The notes under the pieces: model-generated
The model's input: only the letters and a program-made list of their open reading frames with translations
Database searches by the model: none
Told to the model about the DNA's origin: nothing
Origin: Actinomycetes bacterium
GTDB lineage: Bacteria; Actinomycetota; Acidimicrobiia; Acidimicrobiales; Bog-793
Length of the DNA: 64,000 nt
Assembly (NCBI GenBank): GCA_021829645.1
Contig: JAKBPI010000002.1
Coordinates: 19,568 to 83,567, forward strand
Direction: 5' to 3'
In this document: positions 16,688 through 26,370 of the stretch, piece after piece
Layout of the letters: each line of letters starts with the position of its first letter
How positions within the stretch are numbered: position 1 is the first letter of the stretch
Made by a program: the position numbers and the translations under genes

Positions 16688-18069
16688 CAGCGATCACTGC
16701 AGGCATAACAGAGCTCGAAACTCTTATTTATAAGAGGGAAGTCGGGAAGTAAATTGCCAACCGCTGCATACGCGACAGCAGACCAATTTGCGTATGACCC
16801 TGTACGCATGTGTAACCTTTCTATCCGTCCCTCACTTGCTTCCACGATGCACAAGGTACGACCGCGTGCGCTTTCTGTAATCCCGATTCCCAATGGTTTG
16901 GGTTCGCAAGCCGTTTCTTCATCCGTCAAAATATCGGTTTTACGAATAAGTCTAAAAATTATTTCAGTGGATTGTAAGAATTCCAAATAGCGCTGCTCCA
17001 ATCTTGACCTGACATCTCCCTTGGGGTTTTCCGGAATAACTGCTTCGAAGTTCTCGTAGTCAAGCTTTGTCGAATGGGCACGAAAGTCTTCTTTTAGTCC
17101 GGCGGCTCGTGCTGCGGGTCCTACCGCCCCCAGACGCCTGATTTGTGCAGTATCCACAACTCCGACGCCTTCAAGCCGCGCCGCAAAGGAAGAGTTAAAA
17201 ATTAACTCTCGCCATGCTTCTTTTGCTCGGAGTCGAACAGATTCAAGTTCAGAGCGTATATTTTCAATATTGTCAGCGGTAAGTACCGGTTTTATTTCAC
17301 CTATATCAATTGTCCCGGATAAATACCTATGCCCGGTTAGGGAAAAGTTTAATCTGCGAATACGTTCACTCAGCACAAGAAAGATTTGGTTACCTAACGA
17401 CATGCCAACGCCGGCACAGATGGCCGCAATATCATTGAGATGGTTCCAGAGCCGTTCGAGTTCGAGCAGAACGGTTCGCAATATGCGTAGTTTTGCGGAA
17501 GGAATGTATCCGATTATCTCTTCACAAGCCTGAACATATGCCAAAGCGTTAGCGACTGAGCACCCCATGCACATTCTCTCTACGTATCGTTTCCCCTCGT
17601 GTAAAGTTTTGTTTTCTGCGGCAATTTCAAGACCTCTGTATTTATAGAACAGTTGAGTGTCGAGAAAAAGAATTCTATCTCCTATAACATGGAAACGAAA
17701 ATGTCCCGATTCAATTATCCCAGCGTGGATGGGGCCAACGGCAATCTGGTAGACGTCGGATCCCTTGACCGCTACCGTCCAATGGTCCGATATTGGGTCG
17801 TGCTCAACCAATGGGCGAAGCGGGCTATGCCCATTGAAGCTTATTTGATACAGATCATGGGCTTCTCGCTCATCCCAATTTGAAGGTACCAGATCTGCGA
17901 TAGAGGGTGCTTCCCCCGATTGAACTTGGCACTCTAATATTTTCAAGGCCCCATTTGGACTGATAAAAACAGCTTTTACGCTTCCGGATAGTTTAGTGGC
18001 ATACAATCCCCCAAAGGTATAGTCGTTGTTTAGTAGTTCGGCTACCTGATTTCGAAATGTGTCGGTCAT
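16687..18069 (-). CDS. hyfG: Hydrogenase-4-like large subunit (HyfG/HycE-like, NuoC-NuoD fusion)
   Basis: Fusion of a NuoC-like N-terminal domain (DEREAHDLYQI near 66-76) and a NuoD/[NiFe]-hydrogenase catalytic domain, 460 aa with the ATG at 18069, chosen because it overlaps the hyfF stop as ATGA; 12 more residues upstream are possible. The two nickel-binding pairs are present: ERMCMGC (Cys167, Cys170) and ELCYAC near the end (Cys454, Cys457). The segment after the first pair reads SVANA where HycE has GFAHS, so the usual His is Asn. Retained CxxC pairs argue for a true group 4 [NiFe] site rather than an Ehr-type complex. No hyp maturation genes lie in the window. Confidence 0.88.
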   Translation of the reverse strand: MTDTFRNQVAELLNNDYTFGGLYATKLSGSVKAVFISPNGALKILECQVQSGEAPSIADLVPSNWDEREAHDLYQISFNGHSPLRPLVEHDPISDHWTVAVKGSDVYQIAVGPIHAGIIESGHFRFHVIGDRILFLDTQLFYKYRGLEIAAENKTLHEGKRYVERMCMGCSVANALAYVQACEEIIGYIPSAKLRILRTVLLELERLWNHLNDIAAICAGVGMSLGNQIFLVLSERIRRLNFSLTGHRYLSGTIDIGEIKPVLTADNIENIRSELESVRLRAKEAWRELIFNSSFAARLEGVGVVDTAQIRRLGAVGPAARAAGLKEDFRAHSTKLDYENFEAVIPENPKGDVRSRLEQRYLEFLQSTEIIFRLIRKTDILTDEETACEPKPLGIGITESARGRTLCIVEASEGRIERLHMRTGSYANWSAVAYAAVGNLLPDFPLINKSFELCYACSDR

Positions 18070-19523
18070 ACCAAAGCCTTTATAAAATGACTTGAAGGCA
18101 ACCAAAACGCAACAACTGTCAGTCCCAATAATGCAATGACGACAAAAAAGAAGGATAGGTATTCTATTCTTGTGAATCTTACGTTAACCCTGTGAGCAAA
18201 ACTTTTTCCGGCCAAAAGTTCTATCAACGAGTGAGAAATTCCCAAAAATACCAGAGCCAACAGCAATACCGCAATGACAGCTGCAACTGCATGACCGGAT
18301 TCAATTCCCCCAAAGACAATAAAAACTTCACTAATGAATAGTGGCGAAGGCGGAATAGCTGCCAATGTACCAAGTGCGGTTCCCATGGCAACTCCCAAGG
18401 CAGGTGAGCTTCTGGCAATTCCGGATGCAGTGTGTCTATAGGCATTTGGCTCATGGCGAAACAGTGGTGTAGATGTATAAAACCCATATGATTTTGCAAT
18501 AGCGTGTCCTAAAATGTGAATAACGACTCCAGCGATAGCAATCGGATTACCGAATCCGATACCAAGTGCCAGTATCCCCATATTTTCCAGACTGGAATAC
18601 GCCAGCATTCTTTTCCAAGGAAGGGATTGCCATAGAAACGGAATGGCTATGGCAATGGATAAAATTCCAAAAAGAATAAATATTCTTTGGGCACTTTGCC
18701 TGCCTATGATTGCTCCAAAGCCGATTTCGAATCGCCAAGCTACGATTAATACCGTAGGAAGTAAAGCCGCCGACAACATTCCGGATACCGGCGGCGGGGC
18801 TTCTGAATGCGCATCAGGCAACCAATTGTGCACCGGAGCCCAACCGATTTTTGTTGCCAATCCGGAAGCAATGATGATGTAGATAATCATCGCCTCCTGA
18901 TGCGAACCGGAAAAATCGTGCATCGCACTCCAAGTCATACCGTTTAAACCAAGTACGGGAATCTTTGATGCTAAAAGACTTATACCTAAAAGCGCCACGC
19001 CAAGGCCCATTGATGTAAGTATTAAATACTTCCAGCCTGCTTCAAGAGCACGTTTTTTGCCGCTAAATCCGACCAGCAATGCAGACATTGCAGTCGTAGC
19101 CTCAATTAACAGCCATGCAAACCCTATATTTGCAGCCATTGGAACCGCAAAAGTTATTGCCCAAAAAAGAAAAATTCCTATATAGTAAGCGCGTATTCTT
19201 CGATGTTCCCCAACTATCGAATCCTTTTGAGTTTTCATATATTGAAAAGATGCACCAACACTCAAAGCACCTATGATGGAGATAACTGCAATAGTGATTG
19301 CACTTCGATAGTCAAGAATAATCCACTTGTTATCGAATTGTAAGCGTCTGTCTAATATAAGGAGTGATGACAATAAGATTCCAAAACAGCCGGTACCTAT
19401 TCCCGCAATTTTAGAAAAGATGAGTATTTTTTGTTCTGAGAGAAAGCAAATTAACAATGCGCACAGTATAGGGCAACCAACAGTCGCTGCAGCCAGAATT
19501 TCTATAGAGCGGACATCAGTCAC
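18066..19523 (-). CDS. hyfF: Hydrogenase-4-like membrane subunit HyfF (antiporter-like)
   Basis: Polytopic protein of 485 aa related to NuoL/M/N and Mrp antiporters. The proton-channel signature GWAPVHNWLPDAHSEAPPPV is present, preceded by the Lys of ATKIGW, and followed by about six more membrane segments. It resembles HyfF of E. coli and HycQ (Rv0086) of M. tuberculosis. It overlaps hyfE by 8 bp and hyfG by 4 bp. It probably couples electron flow at the catalytic arm to ion movement across the membrane. Confidence 0.87.
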   Translation of the reverse strand: MTDVRSIEILAAATVGCPILCALLICFLSEQKILIFSKIAGIGTGCFGILLSSLLILDRRLQFDNKWIILDYRSAITIAVISIIGALSVGASFQYMKTQKDSIVGEHRRIRAYYIGIFLFWAITFAVPMAANIGFAWLLIEATTAMSALLVGFSGKKRALEAGWKYLILTSMGLGVALLGISLLASKIPVLGLNGMTWSAMHDFSGSHQEAMIIYIIIASGLATKIGWAPVHNWLPDAHSEAPPPVSGMLSAALLPTVLIVAWRFEIGFGAIIGRQSAQRIFILFGILSIAIAIPFLWQSLPWKRMLAYSSLENMGILALGIGFGNPIAIAGVVIHILGHAIAKSYGFYTSTPLFRHEPNAYRHTASGIARSSPALGVAMGTALGTLAAIPPSPLFISEVFIVFGGIESGHAVAAVIAVLLLALVFLGISHSLIELLAGKSFAHRVNVRFTRIEYLSFFFVVIALLGLTVVAFWLPSSHFIKALV

Positions 19524-20127
19524 GCAGACTCCTCAGTGCTCCGGCATTAGCAGTGCCAAATTCAGAAAATATGCGAAAATGAAAAGCACTTGCCACTAAA
19601 GACATGAGTATTAAATCTAAGGTGACTCCGATTTCAATAAATAAGGAGGAGCCTCCCGGTATCACCAAAGCCGATAAAGCCAAACCATTCTCTATAAGAA
19701 CTATGCCCAGCACTTGCAAAAGTGTAGCTCGCCGAGTTATTACAGTAACGACCCCAAAGACCACTAATACCAGTACCGCTTTACTCGTATCAGGCGTTAC
19801 TAGGGTAGTACTGCCAAATAACCAGATCAAAGCCAAACTCAATGAAATTGCAATTCCCGCACGACTCAGAGGTCCGATACTTGCTATGACCGGGGTAACT
19901 TCATGAGTACGCCTAATTAAATATATGTACAGGAAAGCAAGCCCAAAGGCTCTGAGAGCAAGAGCTCCTGCAATGATTAATCTATCGATTGAGTTGGCTT
20001 CGCTTATGGCGAAACCAACAAGTATTAATGCCTGAGCAGTAACTAAGCCAACGGCTACGGTTCTTCTCTTCACCATGACTTCAGCCAGTCCCAGTAAAAT
20101 CATAAGCCAGATCACAAAACCGTTCAA
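19516..20127 (-). CDS. hyfE: Hydrogenase-4-like membrane subunit HyfE (NuoK-like part)
   Basis: Hydrophobic protein of 203 aa with about six transmembrane segments, matching HyfE/HycP (Rv0085) in length, position and composition. The N-terminal MNGFVIWLMILLGLAEVMVK and the C-terminal IEIGVTLDLILMSLVASAF blocks fit the family. It overlaps hyfC (ATGA) and hyfF (8 bp). The assignment leans on gene order as much as on residue motifs. Confidence 0.82.
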   Translation of the reverse strand: MNGFVIWLMILLGLAEVMVKRRTVAVGLVTAQALILVGFAISEANSIDRLIIAGALALRAFGLAFLYIYLIRRTHEVTPVIASIGPLSRAGIAISLSLALIWLFGSTTLVTPDTSKAVLVLVVFGVVTVITRRATLLQVLGIVLIENGLALSALVIPGGSSLFIEIGVTLDLILMSLVASAFHFRIFSEFGTANAGALRSLRD

Positions 20128-21047
20128 CTCGGCACCTTCAGAGCTAAAATTCCCATAAAAGCCAGGATCGTTCCCAAACCCAGAAAACGCGGAACATTAA
20201 GAAGCCTCATCTTGACTATCGTTGACTCAACAATTGCTAATATTATGCAAATTGCTATTACTGTCAACGGTAAGCAGAGCAGCTGCAAATAAGCATTTTG
20301 AAAGTGTGGCAAAAATATTTCAGATAGCATCACAAGCATTATCCAATGCTTGACTCCGCCGGACCATTGCAGCATGGCTAAGTCACGTCCGGCGTATTCC
20401 AATGTCATCCCCTCGTGGATCATTGTCAGCTCTAAGTGGGTATCAGGGTTGTCTACGGGCTGGTGCCCGGTTTCGGCGATGACTACTAAAGAAAATGCTG
20501 CCAGTGCTAATGAAGGGGCGGGTGATGACCAAACGTGAAAAAGTGAAATGCGAGATATCATTACTTGCATATCGGTAGATCCGGCAACGAGTGCAGCCAC
20601 GGACAATGAGATGAGCATGGCAGTTTCTGTAAATATCGAAATTGTCAAATCTCGGCTTGCCGCCATCAAAGAAAAGCCATTACGCGTATCCCATGCAGCA
20701 AGCACCAGCGCCAGGCGTGATAAAGCAAGAACTCCTCCAAGAACGAATGCGTCATGCCCCACACCCCAATTGGGTCCTAAAGAACTAACCGGAACGACCA
20801 ATACGGCCAGCCCCATGCTTGTCGCAACGACCGACGGGGCGATGCGGTAAGTAAGGGTGCTATTTGAAACTGATACAGTCGACTTATTCCATAAGCGTCT
20901 TAAATCTCTATATGGCTGAAGTGAACCAGGCCCGACTCTTCCCTGAAGCTTTGCTTTGAGGCTTTGAATAAACCCGGGAATCAGCATAGAAGCAACCAAA
21001 CCACCAAAGAGCTGTACGAGACCTGCAGTAATCGAGGTAAAGTGCAT
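20124..21047 (-). CDS. hyfC: Hydrogenase-4-like membrane subunit HyfC (NuoH-like)
   Basis: NuoH-type subunit of 307 aa with about eight membrane segments. Family motifs are KAKLQGRVGPGSLQPYRDL near the N terminus and VDNPDTHLELTMIHEGMTLE (about 195-215), the acidic loop that links the catalytic arm to the ion path. It resembles HyfC/HycD (Rv0084). It overlaps hyfB by one base and hyfE by four bases. Confidence 0.9.
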   Translation of the reverse strand: MHFTSITAGLVQLFGGLVASMLIPGFIQSLKAKLQGRVGPGSLQPYRDLRRLWNKSTVSVSNSTLTYRIAPSVVATSMGLAVLVVPVSSLGPNWGVGHDAFVLGGVLALSRLALVLAAWDTRNGFSLMAASRDLTISIFTETAMLISLSVAALVAGSTDMQVMISRISLFHVWSSPAPSLALAAFSLVVIAETGHQPVDNPDTHLELTMIHEGMTLEYAGRDLAMLQWSGGVKHWIMLVMLSEIFLPHFQNAYLQLLCLPLTVIAICIILAIVESTIVKMRLLNVPRFLGLGTILAFMGILALKVPS

Positions 21048-22990
21048 TATAAAATCCCCAACCTAAAAGCTATTAGCAGTACAAATATCAACCCTATAAG
21101 ATAAGCGGCATAAGAACCAAGGCTTCCGCTCTGCACTCTTCTAATGATGGTGGCGACTTTCATAAACCAAGTACTGATAGGTGAATACAATTTTGATTCG
21201 ATTAAATGAGGCACCTCTCCTTCGTATTCGATACTCTGTGTGATGCCAAGTTCTTCAACCCGGGTAATTTTTCTGGTCGGCCTTATAATCGGTTCCAGGA
21301 TCATTCTCGCAGGTTTTGTAAAACCTGAGCCCGACCAGTAGAGTTTGCTTGTCAATTTTTGCCCACACAACCAGGTGGGTGCGGCTTTTGCCGACCTGTT
21401 TGACCTTAAAAGGAATAGTACAAAGGTCCCAGAAATCAATATTGCACCAAGGCAAAGAGGGGAGAGGGAGCCTGTGCCAGGAAGATTTAATACAAGTAGC
21501 GAAACTTTATTCGAAGACCACGGTGCTATTTGCATTAGTCGACCAAAATATAATGCCGGAATTAACCCTAAAATAATACATAGTAAAGCAAGAAATAAGG
21601 TACTTATTCCCATGAGAAGGCTGTCTGAACTCTCTTTTTTGCGAGGGAACTGTTCCTTTCCGAGAAGTACTAAACCAATAACTTTTGTAAAACAAAAAAG
21701 TGCTAGGGTGACCGTAGCAGCCATTGCCACCAGTGAAATAGCTCCAATCGTGCCGTCGGCAAAATTCCCATATGTTGATACATGAATTAATGACTGAATC
21801 GTCAACCATTCGGATATAAAGCCGTTCAAAGGCGGTAAACCAGAAATTGCCATGACTCCGATGAAAAACGATACCCCAACGACCGGTAGTGAATGAACCA
21901 AGCCGCTGAGCCGGTCAATATGCAATTGTTTCGCGGTCTTTTCAAATGTCCCAGCCGATAGGAATAAGAGTGATTTAAAAATTGAGTGATTTATTATATG
22001 TAGTAGTGCTGCAGCCAGTGCTATCGCTGCCCAATCATTTTTTCCGTGTGCGGTCAATGCCAAACTTGCTCCAAGTCCAAGAGTAATAATGCCCATATTC
22101 TCAATGGAGCTCAGTGCCAAGAGTTTTTTTAACTGGCGTTCAAAAAGTGCATAAACAACTCCCCCTACTGCCGATACAGCACCCAAGGTCAGGACGACGA
22201 TTCCTACCCAGACCGGTAATGGCCTACACCAGTAGACGAGTACCCGAATCAGTAAGTAGATCGGTATATTGATCATGACCCCACTCATCAGTGCCGACAC
22301 CGGAGCGGGAGCTGCGGGATGTGCTCTGGGCAGCCAAACATGCATGGGCATAAGTCCGGCTTTAGTTCCCATTCCAATCAGTGAAGAGAGGACTATGGCA
22401 ATTTGAATCGGAGAACCCTCATGTAAGTGAGTTCCTCCTCCCATGACACCATATTTAGCAAGCAGAATGACTGCAATCCAAGTGCCAACGCCTCCAATAT
22501 GCGTGATAGCCACGTAAATAAAACCGGAACGCCTTACTGATTTATCATTACCATGCGCAATAAGGATAATGGAGGCAGGAATTATTGTCATCAGTTCCCA
22601 ACCGCCCAGTAGCGTTATGGGATCTCGTGCACATACAGTTCCGGCCAATATAATTATAAATGCAGCAGACAGACAGGCTATAACTCGATCCCGCTTTGAA
22701 TCTGAATCCAGATAGCTGCCGGAGAATACAAGTACCGGTATGGCTACAATTCCAAGTACTATTAAAAATAAACCACTAAGAGGATCTATGCCGAACTGTG
22801 GATGAAATTTATCTGTAAATTGAGCTCCGCTATCTTCTCTGGAGGCAACTACAAAGATTCCGACAATGGTGAGCAGTAATGACCCAAAACTTTGTACGAA
22901 AAAGGCAAGCTTGAAGAGTTGCTTTACTAATACAAGACCTCCGCCTATAAAAATTACAGCAAGGCTCAATAGCAGAATATCAAAGATCAT
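21047..22990 (-). CDS. hyfB: Hydrogenase-4-like membrane subunit HyfB (antiporter-like)
   Basis: Large polytopic subunit of 647 aa of the NuoL/HyfB/HycC type. It contains GGWELMTIIPASI, then GTKAGLMPMHVWLPRAHPAA with the conserved Lys and His, and PVSALMSGVM. A C-terminal extension with further membrane helices follows. It is the first structural gene of the operon and overlaps the ArsR regulator gene (ATGA). The corresponding M. tuberculosis gene is Rv0083. Confidence 0.9.
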   Translation of the reverse strand: MIFDILLLSLAVIFIGGGLVLVKQLFKLAFFVQSFGSLLLTIVGIFVVASREDSGAQFTDKFHPQFGIDPLSGLFLIVLGIVAIPVLVFSGSYLDSDSKRDRVIACLSAAFIIILAGTVCARDPITLLGGWELMTIIPASIILIAHGNDKSVRRSGFIYVAITHIGGVGTWIAVILLAKYGVMGGGTHLHEGSPIQIAIVLSSLIGMGTKAGLMPMHVWLPRAHPAAPAPVSALMSGVMINIPIYLLIRVLVYWCRPLPVWVGIVVLTLGAVSAVGGVVYALFERQLKKLLALSSIENMGIITLGLGASLALTAHGKNDWAAIALAAALLHIINHSIFKSLLFLSAGTFEKTAKQLHIDRLSGLVHSLPVVGVSFFIGVMAISGLPPLNGFISEWLTIQSLIHVSTYGNFADGTIGAISLVAMAATVTLALFCFTKVIGLVLLGKEQFPRKKESSDSLLMGISTLFLALLCIILGLIPALYFGRLMQIAPWSSNKVSLLVLNLPGTGSLSPLCLGAILISGTFVLFLLRSNRSAKAAPTWLCGQKLTSKLYWSGSGFTKPARMILEPIIRPTRKITRVEELGITQSIEYEGEVPHLIESKLYSPISTWFMKVATIIRRVQSGSLGSYAAYLIGLIFVLLIAFRLGIL

Positions 22991-23331
22991 GTTGAACGAA
23001 GTTCACGTAGAATCGACTGCTGACTGATCAGTTGAGCTTCTACGATCGCCCTTCCGGCCTCCAAAAGACTGAATACTTTATCGCTTGTAATGTGATAGTA
23101 AATTGTAGTTCCATCTCTTCTGGATTCGACAAGTCCAACTTTTCTAAGCGCCGATAAATGTTGCGACGTTCCCCCGGAATCAAGACCCAATTCTTCTTGA
23201 ACGGCTCCAACCGCTCGTTCGTCTTCTCGTAAGATTTCCAGAATTCTCACTCGTGCCGGGTGTCCCAATACCTTGAATAGATTGGCTTTAGCAATATATA
23301 CAGGCCGGATCTCTCGTTTAGCGCTATCCAT
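22987..23331 (-). CDS. ArsR-family transcriptional regulator
   Basis: Winged-helix repressor of 114 aa that heads the hyf-like operon. The DNA-binding core reads LGHPARVRILEILRE, then SGGTSQHLSALRKVGLV (recognition helix) and RRDGTTIYYHI (wing). It has no cysteine at all, so the classical ArsR/SmtB ELCVCDL metal site is absent and the signal is not a thiol-bound metal. M. tuberculosis has the ArsR-type regulator Rv0081 in the same place before its hyc-like genes, where it acts in the hypoxia response. A similar role here is inference. A TATAAT element lies just upstream of its start. Confidence 0.88.
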   Translation of the reverse strand: MDSAKREIRPVYIAKANLFKVLGHPARVRILEILREDERAVGAVQEELGLDSGGTSQHLSALRKVGLVESRRDGTTIYYHITSDKVFSLLEAGRAIVEAQLISQQSILRELRST

Positions 23332-23647
23332 AATGTTTATTATATCTTAATATTATTGAAGATTTTAATTTATTGAGATTAGAGATGAGTTTTATGCCTC
23401 CTTAGAATTTTTAGGGGTATAAAAAGTGCTGTTTCGGATATGTCGGCATAAATGTGCTAGAGACTCAAATTGCTTCTCTATGGACAGCAGTCTCTAACCA
23501 CGCAGTCCAATATGACTTTTGCCGAAACCTGTTTCATCTGGCCGAAAGGAATCAGAGGAAAGAGAGAGATAGGAAAAACGTTAACTTCTTGAATCTCTTA
23601 CGACAAACCGGATCCGTTGAGGAGTTGATGTATGTAATAGAAATATT
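23332..23647. other. Intergenic region with hyf operon promoter and a 12-bp direct repeat
   Basis: About 316 bp between the arsR start and the tRNA gene. On the minus strand a TATAAT lies shortly before the arsR ATG. Two near-identical direct repeats, TTATTGAAGATT (23353-23364) and TTATTGAGATT (23370-23380), are 17 bp apart in an AT-rich stretch upstream of it and could be regulator sites. The rest holds no convincing gene; a short open frame running into the tRNA has no family resemblance. Confidence 0.4.
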
Positions 23648-23721
23648 TGGAGCGGGTGACGAGAATCGAACTCGCGTTCTCAGCTTGGGAAGCTGATGTT
23701 CTGCCTCTGAACTACACCCGC
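23648..23721 (-). tRNA. tRNA-Gly(CCC)
   Basis: Complete cloverleaf on the minus strand: acceptor stem GCGGGTG/CACCCGC, D arm GTTC/GAAC, anticodon stem TCAGC/GCTGA with loop TTCCCAA (anticodon CCC), T loop TTCGATT. The 3' CCA is encoded (23648-23650) and the discriminator base is U. It reads codon GGG. Confidence 0.93.
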
Positions 23722-23808
23722 AAATTTTAATCCTTTTGGAGCAATACATACTATAGTTTATTTTGACTTCAAAACAAACGGACTAAAAATATTTATTTAT
23801 GGAGAGCC

Positions 23809-24384
23809 ATGATTTGTTCCGATAAATCCATCAGGGAACTTGTTGCTTCCGGAGCAATTGTCATCGAGCCTTTTGACGACTCCTGTGTGCAGCCCTCTTC
23901 CGTGGACTTGCATATAGGCAACCACTTTAGGATCTTTCGAAATCATACTCTGGAGGTTATTGATGTCAAGGAAAATCAGGAAGAGTTGACCGAGTTGGTG
24001 ACGATGCCAGAAGATGTCGCTTTGGTGCTGCACCCGGGGGAGTTTGTGTTGGGTGCAACTTCAGAGCGGGTGGCATTACCTGACAATATTGTGGGCAGAC
24101 TGGAGGGAAAATCCAGTTTGGGAAGACTCGGGCTTTTGATTCACTCCACGGCCGGTTTTGTCGACCCCGGTTTTGACGGACACATTACTCTTGAACTCTC
24201 CAACGTGGCCAACCTCCCGATTAAGCTTTATCCCGGTATGAAAATAGGCCAGATCAGTTTTTTGATGATGACCACTCCGGCTGATACTGCTTATGGAGCC
24301 GGTGTTCTCGGTTCCAAATACCAAAACCAGGTAGGGCCCACCCCCAGTCGTTATTTTGAAAACTTTTCCAAAGACAAAGAATAA
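23809..24384 (+). CDS. dcd: dCTP deaminase
   Basis: Trimeric enzyme of the dUTPase fold, 191 aa, normal length. It converts dCTP to dUTP for thymidylate synthesis. Motifs are [14 protein letters not shown] (substrate and subunit contact), [11 protein letters not shown] with the catalytic Glu region, and [21 protein letters not shown] separate dUTPase gene lies at 48558-48992, so a bifunctional Dcd-Dut form is not required, although it cannot be excluded. The gene is divergent from tRNA-Gly and converges on the ABC transporter gene with a 21-bp gap. Confidence 0.95.
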   Translation: MICSDKSIRELVASGAIVIEPFDDSCVQPSSVDLHIGNHFRIFRNHTLEVIDVKENQEELTELVTMPEDVALVLHPGEFVLGATSERVALPDNIVGRLEGKSSLGRLGLLIHSTAGFVDPGFDGHITLELSNVANLPIKLYPGMKIGQISFLMMTTPADTAYGAGVLGSKYQNQVGPTPSRYFENFSKDKE

Positions 24385-24405
24385 AACTTTATCTAATCTG
24401 GAATT

Positions 24406-26370
24406 TTAGAGCTGCTCCAAGGTAGGCTCCTGACTTATGGAAGCTTCTTCTTGGGTAGCAAACTGTGTCATATACAGTTCTGCATACAGCCCGCCCAGTT
24501 TCAACAACTCTTCGTGACGTCCTGTTTCCACAACCCTTCCCCCGTTGACGACTATGATCTTGTCGGCTTGCTTGATGGTGGAAAGCCTGTGGGCTATCAC
24601 TATAGACGTTCTGTGTTCCAGTGCTTTTGAGAGAGCTTTTTGTACTGCCAACTCGGATTCTGAATCCAAGTGTGCCGTTGCTTCATCGAGTACCACCACA
24701 TCCGGTGCTTTTAGCAGCAATCTGGCAAGGGCTATTCTCTGCTTTTCGCCTCCCGAAAGGCGATACCCTCTGTCTCCGACCACGGTGTCGAGGCCCTCAG
24801 GTAGGCTTTGCACGAGATTGATAATCTGGGCAGCCTCTAAGGCTTTCAACATTTCTTCGTCTGTGGCGTCTTCTTTGGCGTAAGCAAGGTTTTCCCGGAT
24901 GGTTTCGTGAAAGAGGTGGGCGTCTTGGGTGACCACGCCCACTCTTTGGCGAACCGAAGACAGAGTGGCGTCTTTTAAGTCTGTGCCTGATATTGTGACG
25001 CTTCCGGAATCCGGGTCATAGAGGCGGGGAATCAGATGGGATATGGTTGTCTTACCTGCTCCGGACGGTCCCACCAAAGCCACCATCTGACCGGGTTCGG
25101 CAACGAAAGAGACGTCGTTGAGCACCTGATTGTTGGGAGTCTGATCTAAAGTTGCCACGGATTCAAGTGAAGCAAGCGAGACTTCGTCTGCTCGCGGGTA
25201 GTGAAAGTCTACGTGGGAGAACTCGACTTTTGCCGGTCCGGGCAAAATGTCCACGGCACCCGGCTTGTCTTTTACCATGGGTTCCAAGTCCAAGACTTCA
25301 AAAATTCTGTCAAAGGAGACAAGGGCTGTCATCAGGTCAATCTGTACGTTGGAAAGAGAGGTAAGAGGGGCGTAAAGCCTTGTGAGATAAGTGCCCAACG
25401 CCACGACGGTACCTATCTCCAAGATACTGTGTACTGCCAATACGCCCCCCCAACCGTAAACTATGGCGGTGGCAAGAGAGGCCACCGTGAGAAGGGCAAC
25501 CAAAAATGAGGCCGTATACATGGCCTGGCTTACGCCGATGTCTCTTACCCGACCGGCTCTTCCGTTAAAAAGATGGGACTCTTTGGAGGGGTTGCCGAAG
25601 AGCATCATCAAAAGTGCTCCGGATACGTTGAAACGCTCGGTCATGGTGTTGGTCATTTTGGCGTTCAGATTGTATGACTCTCTGGTGATGATCTGTATTT
25701 TTTTTCCTATCCATCTGGCCGGTATGATAAAGAGGGGGAGTAAGGCAACGGCTACCAGGGTAATTTCCCAGGACAAAGTAAACATGGCTGCCAGAATGAT
25801 GATCACTGTGACGAAGTTGCCTATCACGGAGGAAAACAAATTGGTAAATGCGGATTGTGCATCCAGGATGTCGTTGTTCAGTCTCGACACCAACGCCCCT
25901 GTCTGTGTACGGGTAAAAAACGCTAAAGGCATTCTCTGGATATGGGCAAAGACTTTACTGCGCATATCGTAGATCAGTCCTTCCCCGACTACAGCGGAGA
26001 CGTATCTCTGCCATAGGGTCAGTCCCGCACTCACTATTGCCAGAACACCGGCTACTATTGCCCATCCGATGATGACACGGGAGTCATGACGGGCGATGCC
26101 GTCGTCGATGATCGCCCGATAGATCAAAGGACTGGCGGCACTGGCAACAGCGCTCAGAATAATCAGGAATAGATAGAGGGAGAGTATTTTTGTATAGGGT
26201 TTACCGAAGTTGACGATACGCTTTACCGTTCCTTTGGGAACCTGACTGTTTTTTACCGAGTCATCGCGACGAAAAGTACGCATCATTTGCCAGGCGCCCA
26301 GCTGCCCGCCGCCTCCGCCCATGCCCCCTACGCCACCAAGGCCTCCCATGTTGGCCATTCCTCTTGCCAT
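24406..26370 (-). CDS. ABC transporter, fused permease and ATPase (exporter type)
   Basis: Half-transporter of 654 aa with six membrane helices (about 55-340) followed by an ATPase domain. The ATPase shows Walker A GPSGAGKTTIS, signature LSGGEKQRIALARL, Walker B VVVLDEATAHLD and the H-loop IVIAHRLSTI. The N terminus is a Gly/Met-rich stretch (MANMGGLGGVGGMGGGGG), a feature seen in some actinobacterial multidrug-type exporters. The ATG at 26370 is preferred to a GTG one codon upstream because of a gggag site. It stands alone and would act as a homodimer. The substrate is unknown. Confidence 0.9.
   Translation of the reverse strand: MARGMANMGGLGGVGGMGGGGGQLGAWQMMRTFRRDDSVKNSQVPKGTVKRIVNFGKPYTKILSLYLFLIILSAVASAASPLIYRAIIDDGIARHDSRVIIGWAIVAGVLAIVSAGLTLWQRYVSAVVGEGLIYDMRSKVFAHIQRMPLAFFTRTQTGALVSRLNNDILDAQSAFTNLFSSVIGNFVTVIIILAAMFTLSWEITLVAVALLPLFIIPARWIGKKIQIITRESYNLNAKMTNTMTERFNVSGALLMMLFGNPSKESHLFNGRAGRVRDIGVSQAMYTASFLVALLTVASLATAIVYGWGGVLAVHSILEIGTVVALGTYLTRLYAPLTSLSNVQIDLMTALVSFDRIFEVLDLEPMVKDKPGAVDILPGPAKVEFSHVDFHYPRADEVSLASLESVATLDQTPNNQVLNDVSFVAEPGQMVALVGPSGAGKTTISHLIPRLYDPDSGSVTISGTDLKDATLSSVRQRVGVVTQDAHLFHETIRENLAYAKEDATDEEMLKALEAAQIINLVQSLPEGLDTVVGDRGYRLSGGEKQRIALARLLLKAPDVVVLDEATAHLDSESELAVQKALSKALEHRTSIVIAHRLSTIKQADKIIVVNGGRVVETGRHEELLKLGGLYAELYMTQFATQEEASISQEPTLEQL

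Noticed and set aside
16232-23331. Respiratory complex I (nuo) operon
   Set aside because: NuoA, J, I, E, F and G are missing. Gene order is hyfB-C-E-F-G-I, the large subunit is a NuoC-NuoD fusion, and it retains the four nickel-site cysteines.
23454-23696. Plus-strand open frame of 80 codons upstream of and into tRNA-Gly
   Set aside because: It runs into the tRNA on the opposite strand and shows no domain or conserved motif.
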